Shown: piece after piece, positions 1-10,769 of the stretch | Layout: the number at the start of each line of letters is the position of its first letter | Numbering within the stretch: position 1 is the stretch's first letter | Assembly (NCBI GenBank): GCA_000733355.1 | Contig: JNVV01000012.1 | Location: forward strand, 647,655 to 711,654 | DNA: 64,000 nt | Source of the DNA: Falciphora oryzae | Lineage: Eukaryota > Ascomycota > Sordariomycetes > Magnaporthales > Magnaporthaceae | Reading direction: 5' to 3' | Notes under the pieces: generated by a model | Database searches by the model: none | The model's input: the letters and a program-made list of their open reading frames with translations, nothing else | What the model was told of the DNA's origin: nothing | Made by a program: the position numbers and the translations under genes

Positions 1-552
1 ACGAGCGGGACAGCCAAAACGTGACAGAACATTGTGTTTGGGAGGATCACGAGGGTTGACCCCGGAGACTTCGCTGCTCGACGGTCGGTGGGCGGGTAGG
101 AGGAAGCCAGCTGATGGTGAGATAGGCGCCATCCTTCTTTTGGGTCTCCCGTCCACTGGGAGGCATTGGGCGGATTGCCAGGACACAAGGAACAAAGGCG
201 CTTGCATTTTCCATCTAATTCGCGCTAGGAAATAAGAAGCTCGACTGCATCCCAATAGGCATGAAAAGGCAAAAGAAGTATGATTGCAATAGCGCCGCGA
301 GGTTCCATTCCCTGCACGCCAGGATATGGGTGGCGACTGCACGCACATGCCCGTGGGCCAGCCTGGTGGCGAGCACGGGAGATGACCAGGGGCTGTGCCG
401 GTGTTGATGGGGAGCTGAGCTATCACGTGATGGTGCGGGGGAACCAAAGTCAGCCGCGCATTTCCCGCGAGGGAAGCTCCGAGGCTCCAGCGCGGCCGTG
501 AAGACCCGTCCTCCCCATCAACCGCGCGACTGGCTCCCGTCGTCTCGTCACA
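1..552. other. 5' edge, no gene supported
   Basis: Mixed-composition sequence upstream of the Mrx7-like gene. Short open frames on both strands show no recognisable protein. It probably holds the promoter and 5' leader of the gene starting at 553. Nothing else is seen. Confidence 0.4.
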
Positions 553-1107
553 ATGGCCGACCTATTTCGCCTCTTAATGTTCGTCAAGGGTTTTGCCGCC
601 ATTGAGGTCTGCCGTCGGACTGCCTGAGGAGGGCTGCATTGTTGGGCGCAATGGAATGGGAATGCTGACTCCCTGCAGGACTCCATCGTCAAAAACGTAT
701 GTCAACCTCCACCCTCCAAGTCTGCTGCTAGCCCGGCAACCTCAACCTCAACTTGTTCTAACCCGACACAGCTCTTACGCCGGCCCGGCTTGCACCGCTT
801 CGTGGGGAGAATTCAGCGCGAAGTCGATGAGCTCCAAAACGGCCCGCACCCAAACGCGCCTCATCTGCGCCCTGGGGAAGCCAGCGGTAGTGCGACCATT
901 TCCCGTCTGACCTTAATTCAGCGAGATTCGCGATGCTAACGAATTCGTCGTGGTCGTCGTCCGTCACCCCTGCTTGTACAAGACCCAAACCGTAGCAGCT
1001 TCCTGAAGCACTTTACAGACGAGATCCGGAATCAGCTGCGAGGAACGCCGAGCGAGATGCCGCCGCCCCATCCCCCTCCGCGCGGGCCCCCGACACGCCC
1101 GAGATGA
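553..1107 (+). CDS. Mrx7-like small mitochondrial protein, four exons
   Basis: No single frame is long, but four exons join in phase: 553-606, 679-696, 772-886 and 983-1107, giving 103 residues. Introns are 607-678 (donor GTCTGC, branch TGCTGAC, acceptor CAG), 697-771 (GTATGT, CTAAC, CAG) and 887-982 (GTAGTG, TGCTAAC, AAG). Exon 2 has only 18 nt. The product starts MADLFRLLMFVKGFAAIE, then has a basic stretch (LLRRPGLHRFVGRI), a HFTDEIRNQLRGTP segment and a proline-rich tail. Size and the hydrophobic-then-basic N terminus fit the small fungal Mrx7 family (component of the mitochondrial MIOREX expressosome in yeast). That family name is a tentative recollection; the splice structure is the stronger part. 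It is convergent with the GFA-type gene 518 bp downstream. Confidence 0.6.
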
Positions 1108-1625
1108 TCCGACCCGCCGAGTTGGTATCTTACCTATGCGCCACTCCTGTCGAGCGAGCGGCATTACAGCAAGCGCCGTGTGCTTCCTCGCATCGTCGTG
1201 CACGACGATTATTCCGAGAGAGCCTGGCTTGCGGAGTCACGACCCGGGCCCACCCCACACCCGATGGCGCCCAGCGAAGGGGCGAGGGCGGTCGGGCTAG
1301 GACTGCCGGTGATGTGTCTTCGGGCGCCGTAATGTCGCAGTCACTCTAGGGGACGTGCGGGGCGGGAATGTGTGAAGCAACCCGGCTGGGTCAGTTGACC
1401 GACCGACCGGCCTGTCGAGCTCGGCCGGCGAGTCCAACCCCTGGACGCTCCTCGAGTCCATTTGTCGTCGCCCGAGGAGAGATCTCAGGTCTCGGTTCAT
1501 GTCACCTAGGTCACAACACCAGATCCATTTCTCGCAGAAGAAGAGCTACACGCCAGAACTCAATTTATCAGATCCCAGTTTAGAGGGCTAGCGGACGAAA
1601 CGGAGAAGACACCGCCCGATGGACG
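1108..1625. other. intergenic, convergent genes
   Basis: GC-rich spacer between two convergent genes, expected to hold both 3' ends. Open frames here are short and unrelated to known proteins. I see no repeat or RNA gene. Confidence 0.4.
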
Positions 1626-2828
1626 TTAATGCCCTGCTGTTCCGAGAGGGTCCCCGCCCATCTCCTCCTCCATCTCCCGCCTCCGCCGCACCCAGTCCTC
1701 ACCCTGCTCAACCGCGTCCATCAGACCGTGGCGCCAGCCACCCGCCGTATCCTTCTTCCAGCCGATCTCGCGCAGGTCCCAGGCGAACAGGCTCTCGGAC
1801 AAGCTCCCGCCGCCGGGGACCTGCACGAGCCCTACAGCCAGGTCAACAATGTCGGGCCGCCTGCGTGTGGCGTAGAAGACGGCGGCCGAGCAGGCGCCGC
1901 AAAAGTAGCGATCCACGCCCTCGGAGCTCTTGTAGTACCGCAGCGTGCCGGTTCGGGTGTCCTGCTTATCGTCGACTGCGGCCCTGAGTGCGTCAATGTT
2001 GCGCGGGAAGCCGTCCTTCTCCTTGCTCTCGATGTGCGACAGCGGCACGTAGACCCAGGCGGCCAGCTCGGCGCTGCAAAAGAGCCGGCACGAGTCGCAG
2101 GCGCAGACGCCGGCGGTATACCTGTACGTCCCGCGCTCGATGTACCAGGGCACCTCCGTCTTTTCCGTCTTCTGCTGCTCCAGGTCCGCCGCGCCCCGCA
2201 GGACCAGGTCGACGCCGCCGCAGACGCACCGGATCTGCGTCGTGGCCGGCGACGCCTTGTCGCTGCCCGACGGCGCCCGGCTTTTCCAGCCCGCCGACGC
2301 GGGCCAGTCTGGCCCAAACTCCTCCGAGTTGCCGTCCCGACGCGCACGCCACCGTGCCGCCACCGTGCCGTCCCCGTTCCGCTGCAGCCACGTCGACGCG
2401 CCGCCGTCGAGTGTGTCGCCCACAAAGACGTGGTCCCCGTAGACCACCAGCTTGTCCACGCCCGGAACAGCATCCAGCGTGCCGACAATGACGTAGAGCG
2501 GGCCGCTTGGATCGGGGCTCCGGCAGAAGAGCTGCGTCGAGCAGGTCCCGCAGGAGTAGATGTCGACGTTCTTAGAGAAGCCGTAATTTTTTAACTCAGA
2601 CAAGTCGACGCCGCCGTTGCCGCCGGCGCCGGCCGGGTCCTCGGGGCAGGGCAGCCAGGTCGTGCCGACAGAGTAAAGGTTGCCCGTCTGGCGGCGGCAC
2701 GAGTCGCAGTGGCAGCAGACGGCCCTGAGGGGCAGCACCGACTCCGGGACTGTGGTCTTGTAGACGTGGGCGCCGCACAGGCAGCGGGCCGTGATGGGGA
2801 TGCGCTTGTCTGCTGCGGGCTGCTCCAT
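1626..2828 (-). CDS. tandem GFA/CENP-V domain protein
   Basis: Single-exon gene of 400 residues. It holds two copies of the GFA/CENP-V zinc fold seen in glutathione-dependent formaldehyde-activating enzymes. Copy 1 has C16-x-C18 (RCLCGAHVY), then CCHCDSCRRQTG near residues 38-48 and IYSCGTCSTQLF near 90. Copy 2 begins near residue 198 (IRCVCGGVDL) and has GVCACDSCRLFC and YFCGACSAAVFY. Each copy keeps the cysteine sets that bind structural and catalytic zinc in the family. Fungal two-domain members of this length are common and mostly uncharacterised, so activity on S-hydroxymethylglutathione is only possible. The start ATG at 2826-2828 directly precedes the first domain. The opposite strand carries long shadow frames because of the GC-rich codons. 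Confidence 0.9.
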   Translation of the reverse strand: MEQPAADKRIPITARCLCGAHVYKTTVPESVLPLRAVCCHCDSCRRQTGNLYSVGTTWLPCPEDPAGAGGNGGVDLSELKNYGFSKNVDIYSCGTCSTQLFCRSPDPSGPLYVIVGTLDAVPGVDKLVVYGDHVFVGDTLDGGASTWLQRNGDGTVAARWRARRDGNSEEFGPDWPASAGWKSRAPSGSDKASPATTQIRCVCGGVDLVLRGAADLEQQKTEKTEVPWYIERGTYRYTAGVCACDSCRLFCSAELAAWVYVPLSHIESKEKDGFPRNIDALRAAVDDKQDTRTGTLRYYKSSEGVDRYFCGACSAAVFYATRRRPDIVDLAVGLVQVPGGGSLSESLFAWDLREIGWKKDTAGGWRHGLMDAVEQGEDWVRRRREMEEEMGGDPLGTAGH

Positions 2829-3152
2829 GGTGGGCGAGTTTCAAACGGTCTGCTTTTAGTATGCTGCTTGTTTATGTGAACGGTGTGCTGCACCAATGCA
2901 TAGAATCAGTTCCGAGTTACTAAGACTCCCTTCTTATAAGACACTCTGGCCAAGCAGTGGACCTTCGGCGATCGGCTCGTATATACGCGCCTGCCACGCT
3001 AGGGTGGGTGATCGGCATGCAGCTCCTTCCTTCGTGCTGACCTACCATTTCCGGTTGTGGTGCGTATTTTCGCTGCATGAGAACGCCATTATGTCATGAT
3101 TGGATTTTAGGCAAGTCGTTTTCGTTTTGCATACACCGCGACGGGTGCCATA
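2829..3152. other. upstream region of GFA gene
   Basis: Promoter region of the minus-strand GFA-type gene, ending at the TA target dinucleotide (3151-3152) of the DNA transposon. No other feature is seen. Confidence 0.4.
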
Positions 3153-3237
3153 AGTCAAGACCCCTGTTTCGGGCCACCCCCCACTTCCGGCCACCCCTTT
3201 CCCACTAAGACGCATCGTTTTGGATTTACGATAATAA
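3153..3237 (+). repeat. left terminal inverted repeat of DNA element
   Basis: 85-bp terminal inverted repeat, preceded by the TA target at 3151-3152. It pairs with 10145-10229 at about 84 of 85 positions. Confidence 0.85.
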
Positions 3238-4003
3238 GTTCAATTAAAATCTAACAAATACGTACCTTGTACCAATTGAAAGCCAGTTTTTTGAGCTGTT
3301 TAAAAAAATGACATTTATACTTCGGGATTTTCGGTAAAGCTTAGAATTTGGATTTAAAAGGAAAAGTGCAAAATATATATATACCTTTTTAAATTAATAA
3401 TAATAAATGCAAATAAAATATATTAAATGCGTATTTAGTACGAGTTAAAAGCCCGGTTTTTAAGCTTTCTAATACTGTAACATTTTAATTTTTAGGAATA
3501 CGGTTTAACCAAAAAGCTTAATTTAAAAATAAAAGTTAAAAATACATACTAATATAAGCAAAATATAAAATTAAATAACCTTTTTAATATACGTTCGTTA
3601 TTTTTAAACTATTTTGTATAAAGTGCGCCATTTTAATAGGTTTTATAATTAGTAAACCGGAAAGTTTTATTATTTTTTTTCATTTAATATAAATATATTT
3701 TAGTTTTTGCTAATAAAAAGTTTGTATATTATTATATTCATACGTCCGTTATGTCTGTAAAAGACCTCGGTGCCTCTACTATGTAGTATTTACATGTAAA
3801 AACCCTTGAACTCGTCCTCGGGTGCGTGTCGCCCCCGCTCCGGAGCCTGGGAGTAAAAACCATGTCTGCTCTTCGTATACGGTCCTGCTGTGTTGAACAG
3901 TGGTACCGTCTGCTTGTCTTCATGCGACTGCTCGTAAGGGTTCCGTCATGGAAGCGTCCTTGTGATCAGTGGAACAAAAGGAAAGTACGTAAGGGAATGA
4001 GGG

Positions 4004-4290
4004 TGTGTTGCGCCGGGGCAGCGCCTCGGTGCCGGGTCTCGCCCTCGTGGTGAAACGGCTGTGTTGGTACTCGTGTTGTGGCGTCCTGGTGTGGCTTTTC
4101 CGCGTGAGTTGGCCCGGCTCCGCTCCGGGTCCCAACCGGGGCAGCGCCTTGGTGTCGGGTCTCGCCCTCGTGGCGNNNNNNNNNNNNNNNNNNNNNNNNG
4201 GTACTCGTGTTGTGGCGTCCTGATGTGGCTTTTTCGCGTGCGTTGGCCCGGCTTTGCTCCGGGTCCCAGCCGCGGGCGGGCCCTCCGGGT
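4004..4290 (-). repeat. LINE 3' UTR tandem repeat with assembly gap
   Basis: About two units of a roughly 123-bp repeat (each with CGAGGGCGAGACCCG, CCGGGCCAACTCACGCG and CCACAACACGAGTACCAACA on the minus strand). It is broken by a 24-base run of N at 4176-4199. The same array is intact in LINE copy 2 at 49281-49525, so the gap probably hides repeat sequence of uncertain length. Confidence 0.75.
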
Positions 4291-4413
4291 CCGGCGTTTT
4301 GCTTCGTGACTTTGGGTGATTCAGCTTTTGGTGGGTGCCCGCTTCCGAGGCCGTTGCTCCGCGTGCGGTTCGGGTCCGCCTCTGTGGCTTGCATCTAATT
4401 TTCGTTTGCTTTT

Positions 4414-7400
4414 TTATGGTCTTCTCTGGTTCGGTTCGTTTTCGGCTCGGTAGCGTTGCTTTTCCTCCTCTCTCCTTATGCGTTCCCTCCCTGCCTTTTT
4501 AGCCGCCCTGAAATCTAATAGTCTTCCTGTGCGAAACATTATGCGTGCCACTTCCTTGAACGGTGTGCCCCCTATTTCCCACAGCTCGAAGTACGCTCTC
4601 CGGCTGTCTGCTTGCGCTAGCCCGGTGCCTTCCCGCTGCCTATCCCATCGGGCGCATTAGGTTAATACGTACTACGCTATTTCCTTTTATCCGCTGCTAC
4701 ATTCGCACAATGGCGTCGCCGCGTCGGGTACGCCCTTGCTAAATAGGAACGAATTTAGCCCTAATTTTTCCGTTCTAACTTGGATTGCTACCGAGCTGTG
4801 TGCCTTTAGCATCCCTTCGTGGTATTCGACCATTTTTTCCGTAAACAGGGGGTTGTCCGCTGGGCACGCGGTCCTGTACCGGTTCGCTTTCCTCGCTGTT
4901 GCCGTCGTATTGGCCATTTTCAACTTCCATTCCATTGTTACGTTGGGGTTCCAGCGCCTTGCGTGCTTATGTTTGGATTTCCAATCCTTTCCGTAGGGGA
5001 CGGGTGCTCGTTTCGGTTTTAGCGCTGTTTCGGGCCGGTCCTATCGTATTGCCCACTCTCTTTTCGCTTGTCCGCTTTGGGGGTGGGGCCTTTTTTTTCG
5101 TTCTTTGTAGCCGAATCTTTGGAAACGGTCCGTTACCTTCGCTATCACTTCGTTAATGCGCTACGTCATCCCGGTTTCTTCCCATTTATTTTCCGTATTT
5201 ATAACCCTTTCGTTTAAATATAAGTCCAAAGGCGGCACGTGGGTTTCTATTTCGAGGTGTGCTAATGAGGTTGCTTTGTAAGCTCCAGCCACCATTTTAA
5301 AATATGCTTTTTGTTTTTTCGCCATCTCCTTAGCTGCGCCCCGGGGCCGACCTCGGGGTTCCGTTAGTAGGTAGTAGGCTGCCGCTCCATAAACCAATGC
5401 ACTGCGGCATACGACCGCGTACAGCTGCCTCGCGCGTGCGAAGCTGCTTCCCTACGTTGCCGCCGCAAGTTTTGTTACCGCAAGCTGCTGTTTTTCTTAT
5501 TTGCCCCTTGCCTGCTTAGTGTAAGCGTTAAAATTTAGCTTATAATTTAGCCAAACTCCCAGGAATTTCGCCGATAGCGTTGGTTGCACCTGTATATTTC
5601 CGGTACGGACCCGGGTCCGGTCCAAAGTCTTAATAAAATGGAGCAGCTTAATTTTGGCCGCGTTGAACGTCATTCCTGTCTTTTTTGCCTATGTTTGGCA
5701 CGTGTTCCAAGCCCGTTCCAGCAGCCGGGCCGTTTCCGCCGTGGTTCCCCCTACTGCCAAAGGGTTGGTGTCGTCGGCGAAGCCGACCACCGTTATCCCT
5801 GGTATTTCTTCCAATTTGTCGTAAAGCGACGCGATATATAGGATAAATAGTATAAATGAAAGTGGTAAGCTTTGTGGTACTCCTGCTATTATTTGTATAG
5901 GCGTAAACGTGTCTCTATCGAACCGGAGCCGGGCCGTCCTGCCTATCAGCCAGCTTTTAATCCACCTGACTATTTTTGGCGGGAATCCTTATTTTCGTAA
6001 AGTATCGAAAAGTTTGGTGTGGTTGACGTTATCGAATGCTTTTAACAGGTCGAACTGTAATAGCGAGGCTGTAGCGCCGTAGTTCCACGCCGTTATCACG
6101 GTGTCTATCACTTGTTTAATAGCGAGCTCGGTGCTGCGTTTCCTTCTATTGCCCATTTGCCCTTCCGGCAACAATCCTCTTTTTTCCGCCTCGGTTGCGA
6201 TCCGTATTCCCACGATCGCCTCCATAACTTTGGATATGGACGAAAGGAGTGCGATCGGTCGCCACCCCCCTGCTGTTTTTCTATTTTCCGTATTTTTCCC
6301 TGGCTTGGGGAGCACCACCGTTAGTGCGTTTCGGAAGCGCTTCGGGAAGTACTCGAGTTCGAAGCTGGCGTTGGCTATTTTGGATATAGCTTCCCAGCAT
6401 AGTTCCCCGCACGCTTTTAATAGTCCGTTCGGTAGGTTGTCCGCTCCCGGGGCTTTCCAATTCCGGGTTCTTTTCAGGGCCGCTAGTACTTCGTCTCCTT
6501 TAGGGTCCACTCAGTAATTGATTGGGAATGGGTTGGTAAAGGTGTGATTTTCGAACGTGGTGTCCCCGACATCTGTCAGGTCCGCTTCCGGGTTGGGGTA
6601 GAATTTGGCTGCCAGAACTGTGGCCTTATCAGCGTAGGAGTTCGCTGGCCCTTGGTTTCCTTTTCCAGGCCGGTTCAGGTCCGGTAACCTGGTTGGGTCC
6701 CGTCTCCTGTGGCTCCGTAGTTTCGCCCATCGTTCGATGTTCCAAAAAACAGGCTTTAAATCCTGTTCTTTTAACGCCTCCCTAATGAACTCCCTCCAGT
6801 GTGCGTTGGAGGCCTTCCTTTTTTCCCTAATAAAGGCTTTATCGGCTGCTTTCAGTTCCTCGTAGCTTTTTTGTGTTTTTAGCCGTATGTGTGCGCGTCG
6901 GCACCGCCTCGTTTTTTTGGCTAGTTTCGTAAGCGTCGAGTTCCAATACGGTGCTGGTTTGAAACTTGTTGTGGTTTTTCGTTTCGGTACCAGCTCGTTA
7001 GCGATTTGGGTTAGTTGGTTTATTAGTGTGTCCACCTGGTTGTTTATATCGTTTAGCGTTTCCATGTCCTCGATTTCGATGTATTATCTGGCTAGCTGCA
7101 GCGCCCTTTTTTTGTCGTTTTTAAAGTCGGTGTTAACCTTTTTCCACACCCATCCTTTTGCCCTCCTTTTGCGGAGCGGCTCCGCTTCGCAATCGATCGA
7201 GATCACTTAAGGGTGATGGTCCGACCCCCCTATCTCGTCGTCCCTGCCCTCGTATTTGACAGCTAAAGTATCGGATACCCACGCGTGGTCGATAGTGCTT
7301 TCTCGTTCGCCGAACCTTTCTCTTATTATCTCCCCGTAAAGCGTCGCTAGTTCGAGCCGCCACCGGTGCGCTAGCGCGAGTAGTAGCTCGGACCTAGCGT

Positions 7401-7897
7401 TTTCCCGGTTGTGCATATCCCACATTGGGTGGTGCATGTTAAAATCCCCTATTAGTACGGCGTGGTTCCGAGGCGGTGTTGTTTCGATTTCGATTAAAGG
7501 GGTATGCCATTCTCCTAATGCCCGGGGGTCTGGCGAATATATTAAGTAGATGTCGATATTCCCTATTAGGGTTTGTAATGTGATTGCTGCCTAGTCGTGT
7601 CCGCTCCGGCTTCTCCACGTTACCGGGTCTAGTCGTTGGTGGACGTATAGTGCTGCGTTCGATCTTGTGTTTGTTTGGTAGTATACCAGCTCGTAATTGC
7701 ATCCGGCCGGTCTTTTCGGGTTTCCGTACCGGTCCAGCTCCGGTTTTTATATAGCTATTATATCGTATTCCTTTTTGCTAAAAAGCGGTATATCTCCTTT
7801 TCCGTTTCCTTTTCCCATATTCCAGTATAAGATTATTATTACTATGGGGATTTTGATAAGCGTCTTTGTGCGTCGAACGGGATTGTGCTATCTCTAA
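4414..7897 (-). pseudogene. LINE ORF2 relic: endonuclease, reverse transcriptase, C-terminal zinc cluster
   Basis: Endonuclease signatures lie at 7800-7207: an EYDIIAI segment, GDFNMHHPMWDM, STIDHAWVS and the terminal GSDHHP. A linker follows at 7065-6511. Reverse transcriptase motifs are at 6510-5700: NWKAPGADNLP, GGWRPIALLSSISKVME, LLQFDLLKAFDNVNH, and the catalytic FADD box (VGFADDTNPLAVGG) near 5770. The tail at 5400-4414 contains the conserved Tad-type segment also present in copy 2, with a C-x-C / H-x4-C cluster. Multiple in-frame TAA/TAG codons and frameshifts inactivate it. Confidence 0.85.
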
Positions 7898-7949
7898 TCG
7901 GTAACGGCTCGGATGAGGGTGGCGACTCCAACGGGGCCGGTGTTCGTCC

Positions 7950-9536
7950 TTATCCTCCGGCTGCTTCTGCTTGGATTTGTTCGTCTGCCGTAGTTGGGGG
8001 TTGGGCTAACCGGGAGCTCGCTCTAGGGGCGTAGTTTGTTATAGGTGGCGGTCGTGTGGCGGTCCGGCCCCTGGGTGGCTGCGAGTCCTTGCGGGGTCTG
8101 CCGGGTCCTCGGCGACCGGGGGACCGGATTGGGAAGTCGTTATCTATGTCCGAGTTTTGTCTGCGCCTTTTGCTAGGGCTCGGTGGTCCTCCGATGCCGG
8201 GGGGTATGCGCGTTTGGAAGATAGGGAAGGTGGTGGTGGCTTTTGTTTGTTTAAGGGCTAATCCTTCCAATATAAATCTCCTTAGCCGGTTCTAATATGC
8301 TTTTTTCGCTTTTCCGATCGCCCGTTGCGCTACCTCGCAGCCCCGGTTAAACGCCGGGTGCGGCTCGCCGCAGTTTGCGCATTTGGGTATGGCTTTGTTA
8401 TATTGGGGGTGGGCGTCGCATTGGCTTTCTCCTTTTTGGTGTTGCGGTCCTCCGCAATGCGGGCAGCGGCCCGGTTTCCTGCAAAACTTTTGTCGGTGCC
8501 CCCATTCGTAGCAGTTATAGCACTGGGTGGCTTTAGCGTTTGGTATAAACGGCTCGCATTTAAATAGTTCCGCCTGTATTACCAGTCCTTATTCGCAAGC
8601 TTGGTCCGCGGCGGCTGCGGACCCGATTCGTGCCAGTACCATGGCGTATCCGTAAGGGGTGCGGGCTGGCCATATATGCACCGATTTAACCTCCGCGTCT
8701 CGGTTTTCGGCGTTCAGGTTACGAATGAGTTGGTTTGGGTCCTCCGGCAATGTTGTTTGTTTTACTCCTTTAATTACCACGTCGTATGTCCGTTCCCGGA
8801 TCGTTGCCTGTTTTCCAAACACCTTTTTCACCCAATCGTCCCTTTTCCTGTATTCGTTTGCGTTTGCGTAAAAGCATACTACCACGTCTCCGCTTTAAAG
8901 CCGCCTCGTTACCCGCACCGCCGTGCCAAATTGGTTGTTCAGTGCCCGCTAGGTGTCGATTTGCGATCGGTCCTTAATTGCTTCCGGGGCTTCTCCTACG
9001 GCCACGATTATTTCGCGTTCGACTTTTGACGGTATAAATCGCGGGGGGGGATGCGTCGTGTTCGGGTACTATTGTCGCGTTCGGGTCGGCGCGTTTCCGT
9101 CCGGTGCTAGGGCCGGTAGGTCCGTAGCGAGGGCAAAGGCGTAGGACTTTCTGGTATCAATCAGTGCATTTTTAACCTCTGTGAGTATTTCTGCTTTCAA
9201 TTCCTATAGTGTCGCTTTGGTTACCGGTCCGTCCTCGGTGGCGTCGCGCTTGCGGGCCGTCTCCGCGTTAACCTTCAGCTTCGTCAGTTCCGACACCAGT
9301 TGCAGGACTTCCAGCAACTTTCCACTGATCACAAGGGGCTTCAGCTTGTCAATGATTTCGTCTTCTTTTTCCTCCTGACGGCCGCGCGCCGGTCTCTTAT
9401 CGGTGTCGGCATTCCCCCGCGCGTCCGGAGGCGCGTTAGGGGGATCCACCGTCGAGGCGTGTCGACTGGTCGCGAGCCCGGAATCGACTTCCATCGATTC
9501 TAGGCCCGCGCCGTCGGCGCGCACCCGATGCGGCAT
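7950..9536 (-). pseudogene. LINE ORF1 (gag-like) relic
   Basis: It begins at an ATG at 9536 with a charged segment including DKLKPLVISGKLLEVLQL. A middle domain at 8885-8589 has DVVIKGVKQTTLPEDPNQL. It continues through a cluster of CCHC-type zinc knuckles around 8540-8360 (CYNCYEWGHRQKFC, CPHCGG, CANCGEPHPAFNRGC), which bind RNA in LINE ORF1 proteins. The C-terminal part (8270-7950) is basic and contains a GRRGPGRPRK AT-hook-like motif. The three parts are separated by stops and frame changes, so no full protein can be made. Confidence 0.8.
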
Positions 9537-10144
9537 CGATCCTGGGTCAAGTCGGGTGCGAGGAGTTCGATTCCGGTGTCAAAATTGAATTATCTCGAAG
9601 GGCTATCCGGCTGCGCGATTTCAAGCTCGCGACTTTTTTTTTTTTTATTTTTTTTGAAAAAGTTTGTATATAAAAGTATAAATATATTTATATTTAAATG
9701 GAAAGAAATAAAAATAATTTTTGGTTAACCAATCTGAAAGGCGGCTAAAAAGGCGCAATAGATACAAAATGTTTTAAAAATAACTGACTTATATTAAAAA
9801 AGTTATTTAACTTTATATTTTGTTTAAATTACTATGTATTTTTAACCTTTACTTTCGAACTAGGATTTTCGGTTAAATTGTACATCCAAAAAATGAAACT
9901 ATAATATCTTTAAAAAGCCTAAAAGCCTGGCTTTCGATTAATATTTCGTACGTATTTATTACATTTTATTTAAATTTACTATTGTAAATTTAACAAGGTG
10001 TAAATATATTTTAAACTTTTACTTTTAAATCCGGATTCCGACCTTTAATAAAATCTTTCAAAAATAAAAATAGATTATTTAAAAGGGCTAAAAGACTGGC
10101 TTTCGAATAGTACTTATTAGGCATTTGTACGATTTTATTTGGGT

Positions 10145-10229
10145 TTATTATCGTAAATCCAAAACGATGCGTCTTAGTGGGATAGGGGTGGCCGGAAGTG
10201 GGGGGTGGCCCGAAACAGGGGTCTTGACT
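10145..10229 (-). repeat. right terminal inverted repeat of DNA element
   Basis: 85-bp terminal inverted repeat followed by the TA target at 10230-10231. It is the reverse complement of 3153-3237. Confidence 0.85.
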
Positions 10230-10769
10230 TACCCGAAGCGGGGAAGAGGCACTACGGTACATTTATTAGTCTGGCTTAACGATCTCTAACGCCGGATCGA
10301 GCACGTTAGTTACAAATGCCCTGCCGGACCTAAAACTCTGCTGTCACGGTGCAATCCCTTAATAAGGACCTTGCAATGCCGTGGCCCTCGATACGACAAC
10401 GTTCCTCTTTTACCTTCGTGGTGCATTGGGTTAACCCTGGTCTTATCCCGTTACATTTGCCATTCAGAAAAGGATGCCTCTCTCAAGTATCGGGAACGAC
10501 GCGCGCGCTGGGAGCCTTGCCTAAGGGTGCACGGACCATTTTACGGCTTATTAATAGCCTCCCTCCGTCCCTGGAAGACCTCAGGGATTCTGGTTCCCTA
10601 AACATCACTTGAGGCCTTAAGATTATCTGCGATTTAAAGTTACTCCCGGTTTCCAAGCCCTCAGATAAAGCCTTAGTTACAACTCCAAGCATCGCCATGT
10701 TAAATACTTCCCCGCACCGTCGCTCTTACGCTGCTGGTAGCAGTAATACCCGCTACGTTGACAGCCCCA
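10230..10769. other. intergenic region
   Basis: Sequence between the DNA element and the membrane protein gene. Short frames show no recognisable protein. It should hold the promoter of the gene at 10770. Confidence 0.35.

Larger units (their letters stand above)
3730..9656 (-). mobile_element. Tad-like LINE, full-length but RIP-damaged (copy 1)
   Basis: A 5.9-kb non-LTR retrotransposon on the minus strand. It is bounded by a perfect 15-bp target duplication, AAAAAGTTTGTATAT, at 3715-3729 and 9657-9671. Order in the sense direction: a 5' region with T/A runs near 9630-9656; ORF1 with CCHC knuckles; ORF2 with AP-type endonuclease, reverse transcriptase and a C-terminal Cys/His cluster; and a 3' UTR with about 123-bp tandem repeats. 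Frames are cut by TAA/TAG codons at sites where CAA/CAG is expected, a RIP pattern. A second, truncated copy lies at 46424-49807 in the opposite orientation. The target is the AT-rich interior of the DNA element at 3153-10229. Confidence 0.9.
3153..10229. mobile_element. TA-flanked inverted-repeat DNA element, split by a LINE
   Basis: The ends 3153-3237 and 10145-10229 are 85-bp inverted repeats with one visible mismatch. They begin AGTCAAGACCCCTGTTTC and are flanked by TA on both sides (3151-3152, 10230-10231). TA targets and an AGTCAAG start are typical of Fot1/pogo-type Tc1-mariner elements of fungi. Without the LINE at 3730-9656 and its target duplication the element is about 1.14-1.17 kb and very AT-rich (3238-3714, 9672-10144). 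The arms continue as degenerate inverted repeats with internal subrepeats (a GAAAGCC-G-TTTTTAAGC-like unit recurs). No transposase frame survives, so it is a non-autonomous or RIP-destroyed element. Confidence 0.8.

Noticed and set aside
1629..2594. 321-residue plus-strand frame opposite the GFA gene
   Set aside because: Shadow of the GC-rich minus-strand gene; no domain, arginine/alanine/proline-skewed composition.
3153..10229. Giant cargo-carrying element (Starship) idea
   Set aside because: No tyrosine-recombinase captain gene; contents are fully explained by a small DNA element with a LINE insertion.
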